Source: Brevibacterium gallinarum (GTDB lineage Bacteria > Actinomycetota > Actinomycetes > Actinomycetales > Brevibacteriaceae). From it: 64,000 bases of DNA. Position 1 is the stretch's first letter, and each line of letters begins with the position of its first letter. Shown piece by piece: positions 19,198 to 26,826 of this stretch. The notes under the pieces are model-generated. The model was given only the letters and a program-made list of their open reading frames with translations. It was not told the DNA's origin and made no database searches. Made by a program: the position numbers and the translations under genes. The stretch spans positions 372,001-436,000 of the forward strand of contig NZ_JACSPY010000002.1 in the NCBI RefSeq assembly GCF_014836885.1. The letters run 5' to 3'.

Positions 19198-20505
19198 ATG
19201 ATGCGCTGGGACAGAGACACATGGACTCCGCCAGAAACGGCGCGATCTCGCCGGGAGAGATGGTCGGGCACGTACTGGACGTTTGTGCCGATTTCCCTCT
19301 CATCCGGTGAAGCCTGGCGGATCGACGCGGAACTCGCAGTCCGTGCAGCGCACGTCGAACGCCGGATTCGTGCCATCGGCGACTCGGAGGCAGCAGGGGC
19401 GTTCGAGGGAATCGCCCGAATCCTCATCCGCAGCGAAGCCGTCGCCAGCTCACGCATCGAGGGAGTCAGTCCCTCGGTCAACAACGTGGTGCTCGCCGAA
19501 CTCAGCTTGGAGGACGACCTCAGCGGCTTCGGTGACCAGGCGGCCGAAGTGGCAGGCAATATCGCTGCAGTCGTTGCGGCCGTTGACACTCTCGGCAGTG
19601 CCGAAACAGTGACCTGGAACGATCTGGAAGAGCTGCAGCGACAGCTGCTGCCCGGCTTCAGTCAGCTGGGACTGCGTCAGCGCCAGAACTGGCTGGGTGG
19701 ATCAGCCATCCACCCGGGTGAAGCCGAATTCATCCCGCCGAAACCGGACGTCCTGCCGCAAGCGCTTGAGGATCTCATGACGTTCATCAACGGAGCAGCC
19801 ACAGGCGGTCTCATCCAAGCGGGCCTAGCCCACGCGCAGTTCGAAACGCTTCACCCCTTCGGGGACGGCAATGGAAGGATCGGGCGTGCACTCATCCACA
19901 CGGTGCTCACGCGGCGGGGACTGACATCTGGAGCTGTGCTGCCGATCAGCCAGGTGCTCATGACGTGGCAGCAGCGATATATCGATGGCCTGACGGCTTA
20001 CCGGGCCACTCCGCCGGCCGCCTCGATGACAGGTGACGGGCCGCCCGCCGAACTCGACATCAGCGCAGGAGTGAACGAGTGGCTGGACTTCTTCGTCACC
20101 GCGGCAGATGCCGCAGTCGGCCAAGCTGAGCGGTTCATGCAGGAGGTGCAGAGCGTGCTCGACGAATACCGTGAGGCCATCGCTTCACAGCCTGCCGGTG
20201 CCCCACGTTCCCACGCTGTCGTGTGGAAGCTCATCGATCTGCTGCCCCGCACTCCGATGCTCACCCAGCGCATCGCCGAGCAACTGACCGGAGCGTCAAC
20301 GCCATCGGTGCGCAAAGCTCTGCAGCAGCTCAACGACGCTGGGATCACGCACCGCCTGTCGGTCGGCAGAGGCATCCGGGGGCATATCGCCCGGGATCTG
20401 CTCGATATCGTCGCGCACGCTGAGCGCAGAATGGCGAGCACTCGTTTCGACACGAAGGTCTCGGCGCCGGTGCGCCCGGCTCCGGCCTCGCCACCGACGC
20501 GCTGA
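19198..20505 (+). CDS. Fic family protein with C-terminal winged-helix domain
   Basis: 435 residues. The Fic core motif [12 protein letters not shown] starts at His219; it transfers AMP or another nucleotide moiety to target proteins. An N-terminal class II-type inhibitory motif, SSRIEG at 84-89, matches (S/T)xxxE(G/N), so activity is probably self-restrained. Residues about 340-410 ([31 protein letters not shown]) look like a winged-helix DNA-binding domain, as in other Fic/HTH fusions. ATG 19198 is preceded by GAAAGG; a second ATG follows directly. The repeat array upstream suggests autoregulation. Targets are unknown and no antitoxin gene is adjacent. Confidence 0.88.
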   Translation: MMRWDRDTWTPPETARSRRERWSGTYWTFVPISLSSGEAWRIDAELAVRAAHVERRIRAIGDSEAAGAFEGIARILIRSEAVASSRIEGVSPSVNNVVLAELSLEDDLSGFGDQAAEVAGNIAAVVAAVDTLGSAETVTWNDLEELQRQLLPGFSQLGLRQRQNWLGGSAIHPGEAEFIPPKPDVLPQALEDLMTFINGAATGGLIQAGLAHAQFETLHPFGDGNGRIGRALIHTVLTRRGLTSGAVLPISQVLMTWQQRYIDGLTAYRATPPAASMTGDGPPAELDISAGVNEWLDFFVTAADAAVGQAERFMQEVQSVLDEYREAIASQPAGAPRSHAVVWKLIDLLPRTPMLTQRIAEQLTGASTPSVRKALQQLNDAGITHRLSVGRGIRGHIARDLLDIVAHAERRMASTRFDTKVSAPVRPAPASPPTR

Positions 20506-20514
20506 GCTGCGAAT

Positions 20515-20520
20515 TAGAAT
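20515..20520 (+). promoter_or_regulatory. candidate leaderless -10 element for trhO
   Basis: TAGAAT ends 7 bases before ATG 20527, so transcription would start at the initiator ATG. No Shine-Dalgarno is present, and the GTG at 20521 lies between the hexamer and this predicted start point, which argues for ATG 20527 as the true start. Confidence 0.55.
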
Positions 20521-20526
20521 GTGGCT

Positions 20527-21462
20527 ATGTCCGTATCCAAGATCGTCCTGTTCTACGTCTTCACCCCGCTGGCCGACCCCGAGGCGGTGCGCCTGTGGCA
20601 GCATGCGCTGTGCGAGCGCCACAACCTCAAGGGCCGCATTATCATCTCCGCTGACGGCATCAACGCCACCGTCGGCGGTGAGATCCACGACGTCAAGCAG
20701 TACGTGCGCACGACGAAGAGCTACGCGCCCTTCCGCACGGCCGACATCAAGTGGTCGAACGGCACCGGCGATGACTTCCCGCGCCTGAGCGTCAAGGTCC
20801 GCCCAGAGCTGGTGACCTTCGGCAACCCCGATGAGGTCACGGTCACCGAGGACGGCGTGCAGGGCGGGGGAGTGCGCCTGGGGCCCGGCCAGCTGCACAA
20901 GCTCATGGATGAACGCGGAGACGATGTCGTCTTCTTCGACGGCCGCAATGCGATGGAGGCGGAGATCGGCCGGTTCAAGAACGCCGTCATCCCGAACACG
21001 GACACCACCCGTGACTTCATCGCCGAGATCGAATCCGGCGCTTACGACGAGTTCAAAGACAAGCCGATCGTCACCTACTGCACCGGCGGGATCCGCTGTG
21101 AGATCCTCTCGGTGCTCATGAAGAACCGCGGCTTCGAAGAGGTCTACCAGCTCGACGGCGGGATCGTCCGCTACGGCGAGACCTTCGGCAACTCCGGGCT
21201 GTGGGACGGCTCGCTGTACGTCTTCGACAAGCGCATGCACATGGAGTTCGGCTCCAGCGCCGAATCGCTGGGCCGCTGCCGGGAGTGCGATGAGCCGACC
21301 CCGCTGTTCGTCAACTGCGCTGATGAGTCCTGCCGGAAGCAGTTCCTGCGCTGCCAGGACTGCACCGATGCCGGCCGGCACCCGTACTGCGGTGCGTGCG
21401 CCGCTGCCGAGGCGGTGGCGCCGGTCCCAGCGCCATCAGTTCCGGCAAAGGGGCGGGCTTGA
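20527..21462 (+). CDS. trhO: tRNA uridine(34) hydroxylase, rhodanese-domain (TrhO/YceA)
   Basis: 311 residues from ATG 20527. An N-terminal acylphosphatase-like domain ([18 protein letters not shown]... GINATVGG) is followed by a rhodanese domain with the active-site loop YCTGGIRCE near residue 190 and a Cys-rich C-terminus with four CxxC-like pairs (CRECDE, CADESC, CQDC, CGAC) that probably binds zinc. The family hydroxylates U34 of certain tRNAs. The gap to the Fic gene is only 21 bases, yet the -10 element inside it suggests its own transcript. Confidence 0.93.
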   Translation: MSVSKIVLFYVFTPLADPEAVRLWQHALCERHNLKGRIIISADGINATVGGEIHDVKQYVRTTKSYAPFRTADIKWSNGTGDDFPRLSVKVRPELVTFGNPDEVTVTEDGVQGGGVRLGPGQLHKLMDERGDDVVFFDGRNAMEAEIGRFKNAVIPNTDTTRDFIAEIESGAYDEFKDKPIVTYCTGGIRCEILSVLMKNRGFEEVYQLDGGIVRYGETFGNSGLWDGSLYVFDKRMHMEFGSSAESLGRCRECDEPTPLFVNCADESCRKQFLRCQDCTDAGRHPYCGACAAAEAVAPVPAPSVPAKGRA

Positions 21463-21500
21463 GTCAACCGCGCTGACCCCGGGATCAGCAGCCGGTCTCG

Positions 21501-21698
21501 TCAGCGCTCGCGTCGTTTGCTCAGCAGTGCCCGCAGGTAGGCAGGGATGATGATGAGGAGGGCGACGAGCCCGATGACGAGCGCGGCGATGGCGATCGGG
21601 CCCTCGGGAACGAATTCGCGCACCAGCAGCAGGCCGACCATGACGAGCAGGCCGGCTGTCATGAGTGTGCCGGGACTGGCCTTGCGTCGGGAGCTCAT
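21501..21698 (-). CDS. small two-helix membrane protein
   Basis: 65 residues. Two hydrophobic stretches (about 12-26 and 33-53) are bounded by basic ends (MSSRRKAS and LLSKRRER), predicting both termini inside. Its ATG overlaps the stop of the preceding small gene (ATGA), so the two are translated together. No family recognised. It lies in the patch of small membrane proteins downstream of a secreted hydrophobic protein. Confidence 0.6.
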   Translation of the reverse strand: MSSRRKASPGTLMTAGLLVMVGLLLVREFVPEGPIAIAALVIGLVALLIIIPAYLRALLSKRRER

Positions 21699-21880
21699 GG
21701 TCGTCGTCCTGCTGTCCGCTGATCGCGTGAGCGCTGCCAGAGAGTGATCGCCAGGGAGAGCACGATGAGTCCCACAGCGGCTTCAACGGAGTGCTCTGTG
21801 AGTCCGAAGCCGCCGGTGAACAGCACGACAAGGCCGAGGACTGCCGCGGCGACGGCGGCCAGGTATCCCAGATGTCTCAT
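21695..21880 (-). CDS. small membrane protein, paralogue of the 22028-22231 product
   Basis: 61 residues from ATG 21880, chosen because GAGGAG lies six bases upstream; an ATG at 21886 would sit inside that site. Two hydrophobic segments flank the loop GGFGLTEHSVEAA, and the end is WQRSRDQR. The product at 22028-22231 has the same layout with GDGFGLTEHSFEAA and WQRSRDRR, so the two arose by duplication. Coupled to the following 65-residue gene. Function unknown. Confidence 0.65.
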   Translation of the reverse strand: MRHLGYLAAVAAAVLGLVVLFTGGFGLTEHSVEAAVGLIVLSLAITLWQRSRDQRTAGRRP

Positions 21881-21964
21881 CAGCATCTCCTCTCAGCTGC
21901 AGGGGTCAGGCATTCACCATGTCATCGTCGGCTCGCCGAGCACAACAGGAATCGGGTTGCGGCA

Positions 21965-22018
21965 GCGCCGCCATCGCGGTCAGCCCGGCGGACGCGAGGC
22001 TAGTCGCGATGGCGGCGC
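21965..22018 (-). terminator. perfect 14-bp inverted repeat, probable terminator
   Basis: GCGCCGCCATCGCG at 21965-21978 pairs perfectly with 22005-22018 around a 26-nt loop. It lies just past the stop of the 22028-22231 gene and before the next small gene, so it may split the patch into two transcripts. There is no T-run, as is common in actinobacterial hairpin terminators. Confidence 0.55.
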
Positions 22019-22027
22019 GTACTGGCC

Positions 22028-22231
22028 TCAGGCCGCCTGATCTCCGGGGCGGGGATGCCGCTGGGGATCACGCCGATCGCGTGAACGCTGCCAGAAGGTG
22101 AGCATCAGGGAGACCACTATCAGCCCCAGGGCGGCCTCAAAGGAGTGCTCGGTGAGTCCGAAGCCGTCACCGAACAGCACCGCGAGACCGAGGACTGACA
22201 GGACAATGGACAGTGCGTATCCGATTTTCAT
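22028..22231 (-). CDS. small membrane protein with GLTEHS motif
   Basis: 67 residues. Two hydrophobic segments (about 4-20 and 33-46) surround GDGFGLTEHSFEAALG; a basic, Pro-rich tail follows. ATG 22231 has GAAGGA upstream. It is a clear paralogue of the 61-residue protein at 21695-21880. It is the first gene after the secreted protein on the same strand, 55 bases downstream, and could protect the producer or help that protein, which is only inference. No family recognised. Confidence 0.65.
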   Translation of the reverse strand: MKIGYALSIVLSVLGLAVLFGDGFGLTEHSFEAALGLIVVSLMLTFWQRSRDRRDPQRHPRPGDQAA

Positions 22232-22286
22232 GTGTGTCGTCCTTCAGTGCTTGGGCCCACGTCAGTGGGCGCAGACGGATCGTCGT

Positions 22287-22961
22287 TCACCGCGGCCAGC
22301 AGACGACCGGACCGACGTTCGGCCGCTTGATGGAGATTCCCTTGTCGGACCAGTTGCACAGCTCGGCGATTCCACCGGCTGCGGCGAATGCTCCGGCGAT
22401 CACTCCGGCAACGCCGCCGCCGACGCCGGTCCACGACATGATCGCTGCGGCCAGACCACTGACCCCAGCGCCTGCGGCGAGCATCTTCTGGGCCTTTCCC
22501 ACTGCGTAGTTGTCGAGCCACACCTCGAATCCCCACCAATGGGATTTGAATCCTCCATGGGATTTCTGAACGACGAGATTGCCATCGTCGGCCTGTGTGG
22601 CTTCAGCCGAAGACGAGATCTTTTCGACCTCGGAATTTGTCTTCTCAATCGCCTTCTCTACAAGTTCCACCTCTGATTCGGGAAATGTCTTTCCTGTGGG
22701 AAGGGAGAGTGAGTAGGTGCCTTTGTCGTTCTGGCTGACATACGGGTCGTATTTGTCGATGAGCTCGTCGCTCAAACCCTCGGCAGACGTGACTTTCGAA
22801 TCGTTGCCCGGCCCATCTGCCGATGGAGTCTGGCTGACCGTGCTCACATCAGCGTTCTGCTTCACCTGGGTATCTGCGTATGCCGGCAGGGTGCTCGTCA
22901 GCGATGCCACCAGAGCAGCGGCCGTGAAGAGTGCACCGGCCGGCTTTTTTATCATATGCAT
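22287..22961 (-). CDS. secreted protein with Gly/Ala-rich hydrophobic C-terminal domain
   Basis: 224 residues from ATG 22961, with AGAGGA eight bases upstream. A Sec signal peptide (residues 1-29) ends PAYA before DTQ. Residues 30-130 are hydrophilic and acidic with a helical part; residues about 137-165 contain KSHGGFKSHWWGFEVWL; 165-205 form a hydrophobic Gly/Ala-rich stretch; the tail has two cysteines (ELCNW and VVCWPR), probably a disulfide. I recall uncharacterised actinobacterial and Bacillus exported proteins with the same WWG-hydrophobic-Cys ending. The layout resembles precursors of pore-forming peptides, but no activity can be claimed. Its codon usage and base composition are less GC-rich than the neighbours. 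Confidence 0.65.
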   Translation of the reverse strand: MHMIKKPAGALFTAAALVASLTSTLPAYADTQVKQNADVSTVSQTPSADGPGNDSKVTSAEGLSDELIDKYDPYVSQNDKGTYSLSLPTGKTFPESEVELVEKAIEKTNSEVEKISSSAEATQADDGNLVVQKSHGGFKSHWWGFEVWLDNYAVGKAQKMLAAGAGVSGLAAAIMSWTGVGGGVAGVIAGAFAAAGGIAELCNWSDKGISIKRPNVGPVVCWPR

Positions 22962-23105
22962 GTCATTGTCCTCTCGCATGTGGGCTACTCGGTTGGTGTG
23001 GCCATGCTTACGCCAATGCAAATTCGACGCAACAGGCGATGAGGTGTCATGCATCATTTTCAAGAGTTCTGAGACCGTTCACTCAGGTGAAACTCATGAA
23101 TATTG

Positions 23106-23137
23106 GACTATTGCATTACGACGTTCGTTCAATAGTC
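23106..23137 (-). terminator. 8-bp inverted repeat, original terminator of the DUF6882-like gene
   Basis: GACTATTG (23106-23113) pairs with CAATAGTC (23130-23137). Before the IS inserted, this hairpin lay two bases past the target octamer, directly downstream of the minus-strand gene now at 24585-25577. The surrounding 22962-23139 stretch is AT-rich and holds no gene; it also contains the 5' region of the secreted-protein gene. Confidence 0.4.
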
Positions 23138-23139
23138 GT

Positions 23140-23147
23140 CGTTAACC
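23140..23147. repeat. left 8-bp target-site duplication of the ISL3 element
   Basis: CGTTAACC here is repeated exactly at 24583-24590 on the other side of the element. Eight-base duplications are the norm for ISL3-family insertion, and their identity suggests a recent event. Confidence 0.9.
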
Positions 23148-24582
23148 GGCTCTTCGTAATTGAGGGTGTGGATCAGTGATTCCAGGACACGGCGTGGCGC
23201 TGCCCGGATAGACGCCGAGGTCTTCCGATGATGGAAGTTCGCACACAGTCCATCCGAAAGACCTCGACGTGTCCGAGCCTACTTTCTCATCTCCTGACCT
23301 CACGACATTCTGCCGACTCGACTCCCTTGACCTCACTTGCATTGGCCAGCACATCACCGGGCACAAAGCCATTCTGGAATGCCAGCCCAACACTGCCGAT
23401 GACTGGTGCCGACGGTGTGGCGGACACGGGATCGTCCGCGACACCGTCGTCCGCCGCCTCGCCCACGAACCCTTCGGCCACCGGCCCACCACGCTTCACA
23501 TTCGCCTCCGCCGGTACAAATGCGTCGAATGCGGCCGCGTATGGCGTCAGAACACCACTGCTGCGGCGCCACCACGAGCGAAGATCTCGCGAACCGGCCT
23601 CGACTGGGCGCTGCGTGCCCTCGTCATCGACCACGACACCGTGTCCGTGATCGCAGGCAAACTCGCCGTGTCCTGGCACACCGCGAACTCCGCGATCCTC
23701 GCGCAGGGACATCGACTGCTGATCGACGACCCGGCCCGGTTCGACGGGGTCAGCGTCATTGGTGTCGACGAACACGTCTGGCGGCACACCAGGCGCGGTG
23801 ACACGTACGTCACCGTCATCATCGACCTCACTCCCATCAGCCAGGAAGCAGGCCCGGCACGCCTGCTCGACATGGTGCCCGGACGGTCGAAACAGGTGTT
23901 CAAGCAATGGTTGAAAGCCCGACCGAAAGACTGGCGTGATGGCATCGACGTCGTCGCGATGGACGGATTCTCCGGCTTCAAAACAGCCTCCGTTGAGGAA
24001 CTGCCCGAGGCTGTCGAAGTCATGGACCCGTTCCACGTCGTCAAACTCGCCGGTGATGCCCTCGACGAGGTACGCCGCCGCATTCAGCAGGAAACCACCG
24101 GGCATCGCGGACGAGCAACAGACCCGTTGTATCGAGCGCGCAGGACTCTGCACACCGGTGCTGATCTGCTCACGGCCAAACAGCAGGAGCGGATCGTAGA
24201 CCTCTTCGCCGACGCCAACTTCACCGCCGTCGAAGTCACCTGGGCCGTCTATCAAGACATTGTGAGCGCCTACCGAACCAACGACGGCAACGAGGGCAAG
24301 AAGCTCTTACAATCAGTCATCGACGATCTGACGACGAATCTGCCGACAGGACTGGTCGAGCTCAAGCGGTTAGGACGGACTCTGAAGCGTCGAGCTGCTG
24401 ATGTCCTGGCGTTCTTCACCCGACCGGGAACGTCGAACGGGCCAACTGAAGCGATCAACGGCAGGCTCGAACACCTACGGGGCTCAGCACTGGGATTCCG
24501 CAACCTCACGCACTACATCGCGAGATGTCTGCTCGAGTCCGGCGGCTTCAGACCAGTTCTACACTCTCAATTACGATGAGCC
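23148..24582 (+). mobile_element. complete ISL3-family insertion sequence
   Basis: 1435 bp. The ends are inverted repeats beginning GGCTCTTCGTAATTGAG on the left and GGCTCATCGTAATTGAG on the right, with 21 of the first 24 bases matching. The single gene encodes a full ISL3 transposase and the element is bracketed by identical octamers, so it is likely still mobile or was so recently. It inserted at the stop codon of the minus-strand gene at 24585; because the duplicated octamer carries the TAA, that gene's reading frame was left intact. Confidence 0.93.
23269..24579 (+). CDS. ISL3-family transposase
   Basis: 436 residues. An N-terminal zinc-binding part has CRRC (47-50) and CVEC (85-88), a helix-turn-helix follows (about 118-150), and the DDE catalytic residues are Asp167 in VIGVDEHVW, Asp232 in VVAMDGFSGFK and Glu394 in NGPTEAINGRLE. 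All blocks of ISL3/IS204/IS1165 transposases are present and the frame is intact. The stop lies three bases before the right end of the element. Confidence 0.95.
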   Translation: MSEPTFSSPDLTTFCRLDSLDLTCIGQHITGHKAILECQPNTADDWCRRCGGHGIVRDTVVRRLAHEPFGHRPTTLHIRLRRYKCVECGRVWRQNTTAAAPPRAKISRTGLDWALRALVIDHDTVSVIAGKLAVSWHTANSAILAQGHRLLIDDPARFDGVSVIGVDEHVWRHTRRGDTYVTVIIDLTPISQEAGPARLLDMVPGRSKQVFKQWLKARPKDWRDGIDVVAMDGFSGFKTASVEELPEAVEVMDPFHVVKLAGDALDEVRRRIQQETTGHRGRATDPLYRARRTLHTGADLLTAKQQERIVDLFADANFTAVEVTWAVYQDIVSAYRTNDGNEGKKLLQSVIDDLTTNLPTGLVELKRLGRTLKRRAADVLAFFTRPGTSNGPTEAINGRLEHLRGSALGFRNLTHYIARCLLESGGFRPVLHSQLR

Positions 24583-24590
24583 CGTTAACC
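24583..24590. repeat. right 8-bp target-site duplication of the ISL3 element
   Basis: CGTTAACC, identical to 23140-23147. On the minus strand it supplies the TAA stop codon (24587-24585) of the adjacent gene. Confidence 0.9.
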
Positions 24591-25577
24591 GCCGAAGAGT
24601 TTCTTGAAGAAGCTCTTCTTCTTCGGCTTCTCCTTCTTCTCTGGCTCGGGAGCGGGAGCAGGCTCTTCGGCTGCCGGAGTCGGGGCGACAGGCTCCGGTG
24701 CCGGTTCAGGCGCCGTTGCAGGTTCCGGTGCCGGTTCGGGTTCGGCGACCGGTTCGGCAGGTGCCGGGGCAGGTTCGGGCTCGACCGCCTCGGGCGCGGG
24801 CTCCGGTGCCGGGGCGGGAACCGGTTCCTCGACCGCAGGGGCGGGCGTGGTGGCGGGTGTCGAACTTCGGCCGGCGAACTGCTCGGCGGCCTCGCCCTCG
24901 AGTGGCTGATGCAGAGCGCAGTTGGTGATGCGGTTCTGCTCGTCGAAGGTGACATCGGCGCTGCCGTCGGCTGCCAGCAGGCGCAGGCCGTCTGCGGGCA
25001 GCTCGACCAGCGGGAAGCCGCGCTGCTCGGCGTAGGCGATGAGCGCCGCCCGGTGATCGGTCACCTCGGTCTCGGTCAGGCCCTGGGCCAGTGAGCGGAC
25101 GAGATCGCGGATCGCAGGCTGACCGAGCGTGAGCTCCGGATGCTCGACGAGCAGCCACACGACCGAACCGCCGCCGGCATCGACCGGGTAGTGCGCCCAC
25201 AGGCCGGTGATCGTCTTCGCCGCCAGCGTCAGCCGCAGCGCCAGCTCCTCACTCAGATCGATCTCTTCGGTGGTGAGTTCGCTGAGCTCATGCGCGGCAC
25301 CGTGTCGGCGCACCGCATGCGAGAGGTCGACGACAGGAGCGGGGAAGTCGTTGATGTTGTCCCAGCCCCAATGCCAGGTCGAGGTCTGCTGCGATTCGCT
25401 GCCGAGCATGTGGGCGCGCACCTCCAGCGGCTGCTCGCCGGTGAAGCGCAGCGTCGGCGGGTCGGCGGCGAAGTCGACTTCCCACTCGGCATCGGCGATC
25501 CGGCGGCCGAAGACGGCCTGCATCTCAGCCGAGAGGACGACGGCCCGATTGACGAGATCCTGCAGCGTGTCAGTCAT
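24585..25577 (-). CDS. DUF6882-like protein with Pro/Ala/Glu-rich linker and basic tail
   Basis: 330 residues. Residues 1-205 form a globular domain with WHWGWDNINDFP near 70 and WAHYPVDAGGGSVVWLLVE near 115, like DUF6882 proteins. Residues about 225-310 are low-complexity repeats of P, A, E and V, and the end is strongly basic (KPKKKSFFKKLFGG). Start ATG 25577 follows TAGAGT by 8 bases, so it may be leaderless. Its stop codon lies in the IS target duplication; the ORF was spared but its terminator was moved 1.4 kb away. Role unknown; the tail could contact acidic surfaces. Confidence 0.75.
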   Translation of the reverse strand: MTDTLQDLVNRAVVLSAEMQAVFGRRIADAEWEVDFAADPPTLRFTGEQPLEVRAHMLGSESQQTSTWHWGWDNINDFPAPVVDLSHAVRRHGAAHELSELTTEEIDLSEELALRLTLAAKTITGLWAHYPVDAGGGSVVWLLVEHPELTLGQPAIRDLVRSLAQGLTETEVTDHRAALIAYAEQRGFPLVELPADGLRLLAADGSADVTFDEQNRITNCALHQPLEGEAAEQFAGRSSTPATTPAPAVEEPVPAPAPEPAPEAVEPEPAPAPAEPVAEPEPAPEPATAPEPAPEPVAPTPAAEEPAPAPEPEKKEKPKKKSFFKKLFGG

Positions 25578-25619
25578 AGTCCCAACTCTAGCGCGCAGCA
25601 GCACCCGCGGCAGGCAGGC

Positions 25620-26399
25620 TCAGGCGCGCACGAGTGCGGAGATGACCGAGGTGAAGAAGCCCTGCCCGTCAAGGCCGGTGCGCATCCCCTCAGCCGTGTC
25701 CGGGCCATAGCCGGCCTCAACGGCGTGCTCGGGGTGCGGCATCAGCCCGACGATCCGGCCGGTTGCATCGGTGATGCCGGCGATGTCGTTGCGTGAGCCG
25801 TTCGGGTTGACCTCCAGGTAGCGGGCCACAACCCGGCCCTCACCTTCGAGCATGTCGAGGGCGGCGTCATCAGCCATATAGCCGCCTTCACCGTTCTTGA
25901 GCGGGATGACGATCTCCTGCCCGGCGGTGAAATCCGAGGTCCAGGCAGTCTCAGCGTTCTCGATGCGCAGCTTCTGATCCCGGCACACGAACTGCTGGGA
26001 GTCGTTGCGCACGAGCGCGCCGGGCAGCAGATGAGCCTCGCACAGCACCTGGAAGCCGTTGCAGATGCCGAGCACCGGCATCCCGCCCTTGGCTGCTGCG
26101 ATGACGGCATCCATGATCGGGGCGAACCGGGCGATCGCCCCGCAGCGCAGGTAGTCGCCGTAGGAGAACCCGCCGGGCAGGATCACCGCATCGACGTCGG
26201 ACAGGGACTCATCGGCATGCCACAGGTGCACCGCCTCGGCGCCGGCCAGGGTGACCGCACGGGCGGCATCCCGGTCGTCGAGGGTGCCGGGGAAGGTGAC
26301 GACGCCGATCCGGGCGCCGGCAGCGCCGGGGGTCGGGGCCGACGAGGCGGGGGCGCCGATGAGGGGGCCGCCGGAGGTGTAGGCGCTGCGGTCGGTCAC
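25620..26399 (-). CDS. purQ: phosphoribosylformylglycinamidine synthase, glutaminase subunit
   Basis: 259 residues. A class I glutamine amidotransferase that supplies ammonia to PurL. The nucleophile Cys is in [13 protein letters not shown] and the His-Glu pair in [11 protein letters not shown]; the oxyanion loop is [17 protein letters not shown]. The N-terminus carries about 28 extra Ala/Gly/Pro-rich residues before [10 protein letters not shown], unusual for PurQ. GTG 26399 overlaps the purS stop (GTGA); a shorter internal start cannot be excluded. Confidence 0.96.
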   Translation of the reverse strand: MTDRSAYTSGGPLIGAPASSAPTPGAAGARIGVVTFPGTLDDRDAARAVTLAGAEAVHLWHADESLSDVDAVILPGGFSYGDYLRCGAIARFAPIMDAVIAAAKGGMPVLGICNGFQVLCEAHLLPGALVRNDSQQFVCRDQKLRIENAETAWTSDFTAGQEIVIPLKNGEGGYMADDAALDMLEGEGRVVARYLEVNPNGSRNDIAGITDATGRIVGLMPHPEHAVEAGYGPDTAEGMRTGLDGQGFFTSVISALVRA

Positions 26400-26668
26400 C
26401 GGGCACCTGCCTCGGTGTCTTCCTCCTCGACGCGCACGGCGACGACGTTTTCGATGACGGGGTTCGACAGCAGCTTCTCGGCGGCATCGCGGACCTCGGC
26501 GAGCACCGCATCGGTGACCTCACCGTCGACGGTGAGCTCGAAGCGCTTGCCCTGCCGGACGTCGGTGAACCCGTCGAATCCCAGCCGGCGCAGCCCCGAG
26601 CTGATCGCCTTGCCCTGCGGATCGAGGATCTCCGGCTTCGGCATGACCTCGACGACGACACGTGCCAT
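26396..26668 (-). CDS. purS: phosphoribosylformylglycinamidine synthase, PurS subunit
   Basis: 90 residues starting [21 protein letters not shown], the standard PurS opening. PurS dimers bridge PurL and PurQ so that ammonia can be channelled. The body contains [19 protein letters not shown] and ends with an acidic tail. ATG 26668 is the family-consistent start; the frame extends upstream without a ribosome site. It overlaps purQ by four bases, so both are translated together. Confidence 0.95.
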   Translation of the reverse strand: MARVVVEVMPKPEILDPQGKAISSGLRRLGFDGFTDVRQGKRFELTVDGEVTDAVLAEVRDAAEKLLSNPVIENVVAVRVEEEDTEAGAR

Positions 26669-26826
26669 GTCCACGTTCTCCCTTGTGCGATGTGCGCGGC
26701 TGACCGGCAGCCGACCGTGAGCAGTCTCAATCCTAACAGCGCCCACAGCCCGGGCAGCCTCTGGTAGCGTGACCGCGAATCGCACAGTCTCTGCCGCCGA
26801 CGACGCGGCCGGAAGGGCGGGTGGCC

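Noticed and set aside
18999-19589. N-terminal extension of purL up to 19589
   Set aside because: It would cover the Fic promoter and part of the Fic gene and lacks similarity to PurL; the start at 18998 gives the normal family length.
19198-20505. Fic as half of a FicT/FicA-type toxin-antitoxin pair
   Set aside because: No small antitoxin gene is adjacent; the inhibitory motif SSRIEG is inside the same protein, fitting a class II self-inhibited Fic.
21501-22231. The small membrane genes as shadow frames only
   Set aside because: The paralogy of two of them, a good ribosome site, ATGA coupling and helix pattern argue that they are real, so the rejection was withdrawn and they are listed as features.
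24600-25094. Long plus-strand open frames rich in Gly, Arg, Ala and Pro opposite the DUF6882-like gene
   Set aside because: They mirror the low-complexity linker of the minus-strand gene; composition is that of a shadow frame and no ribosome site is present.
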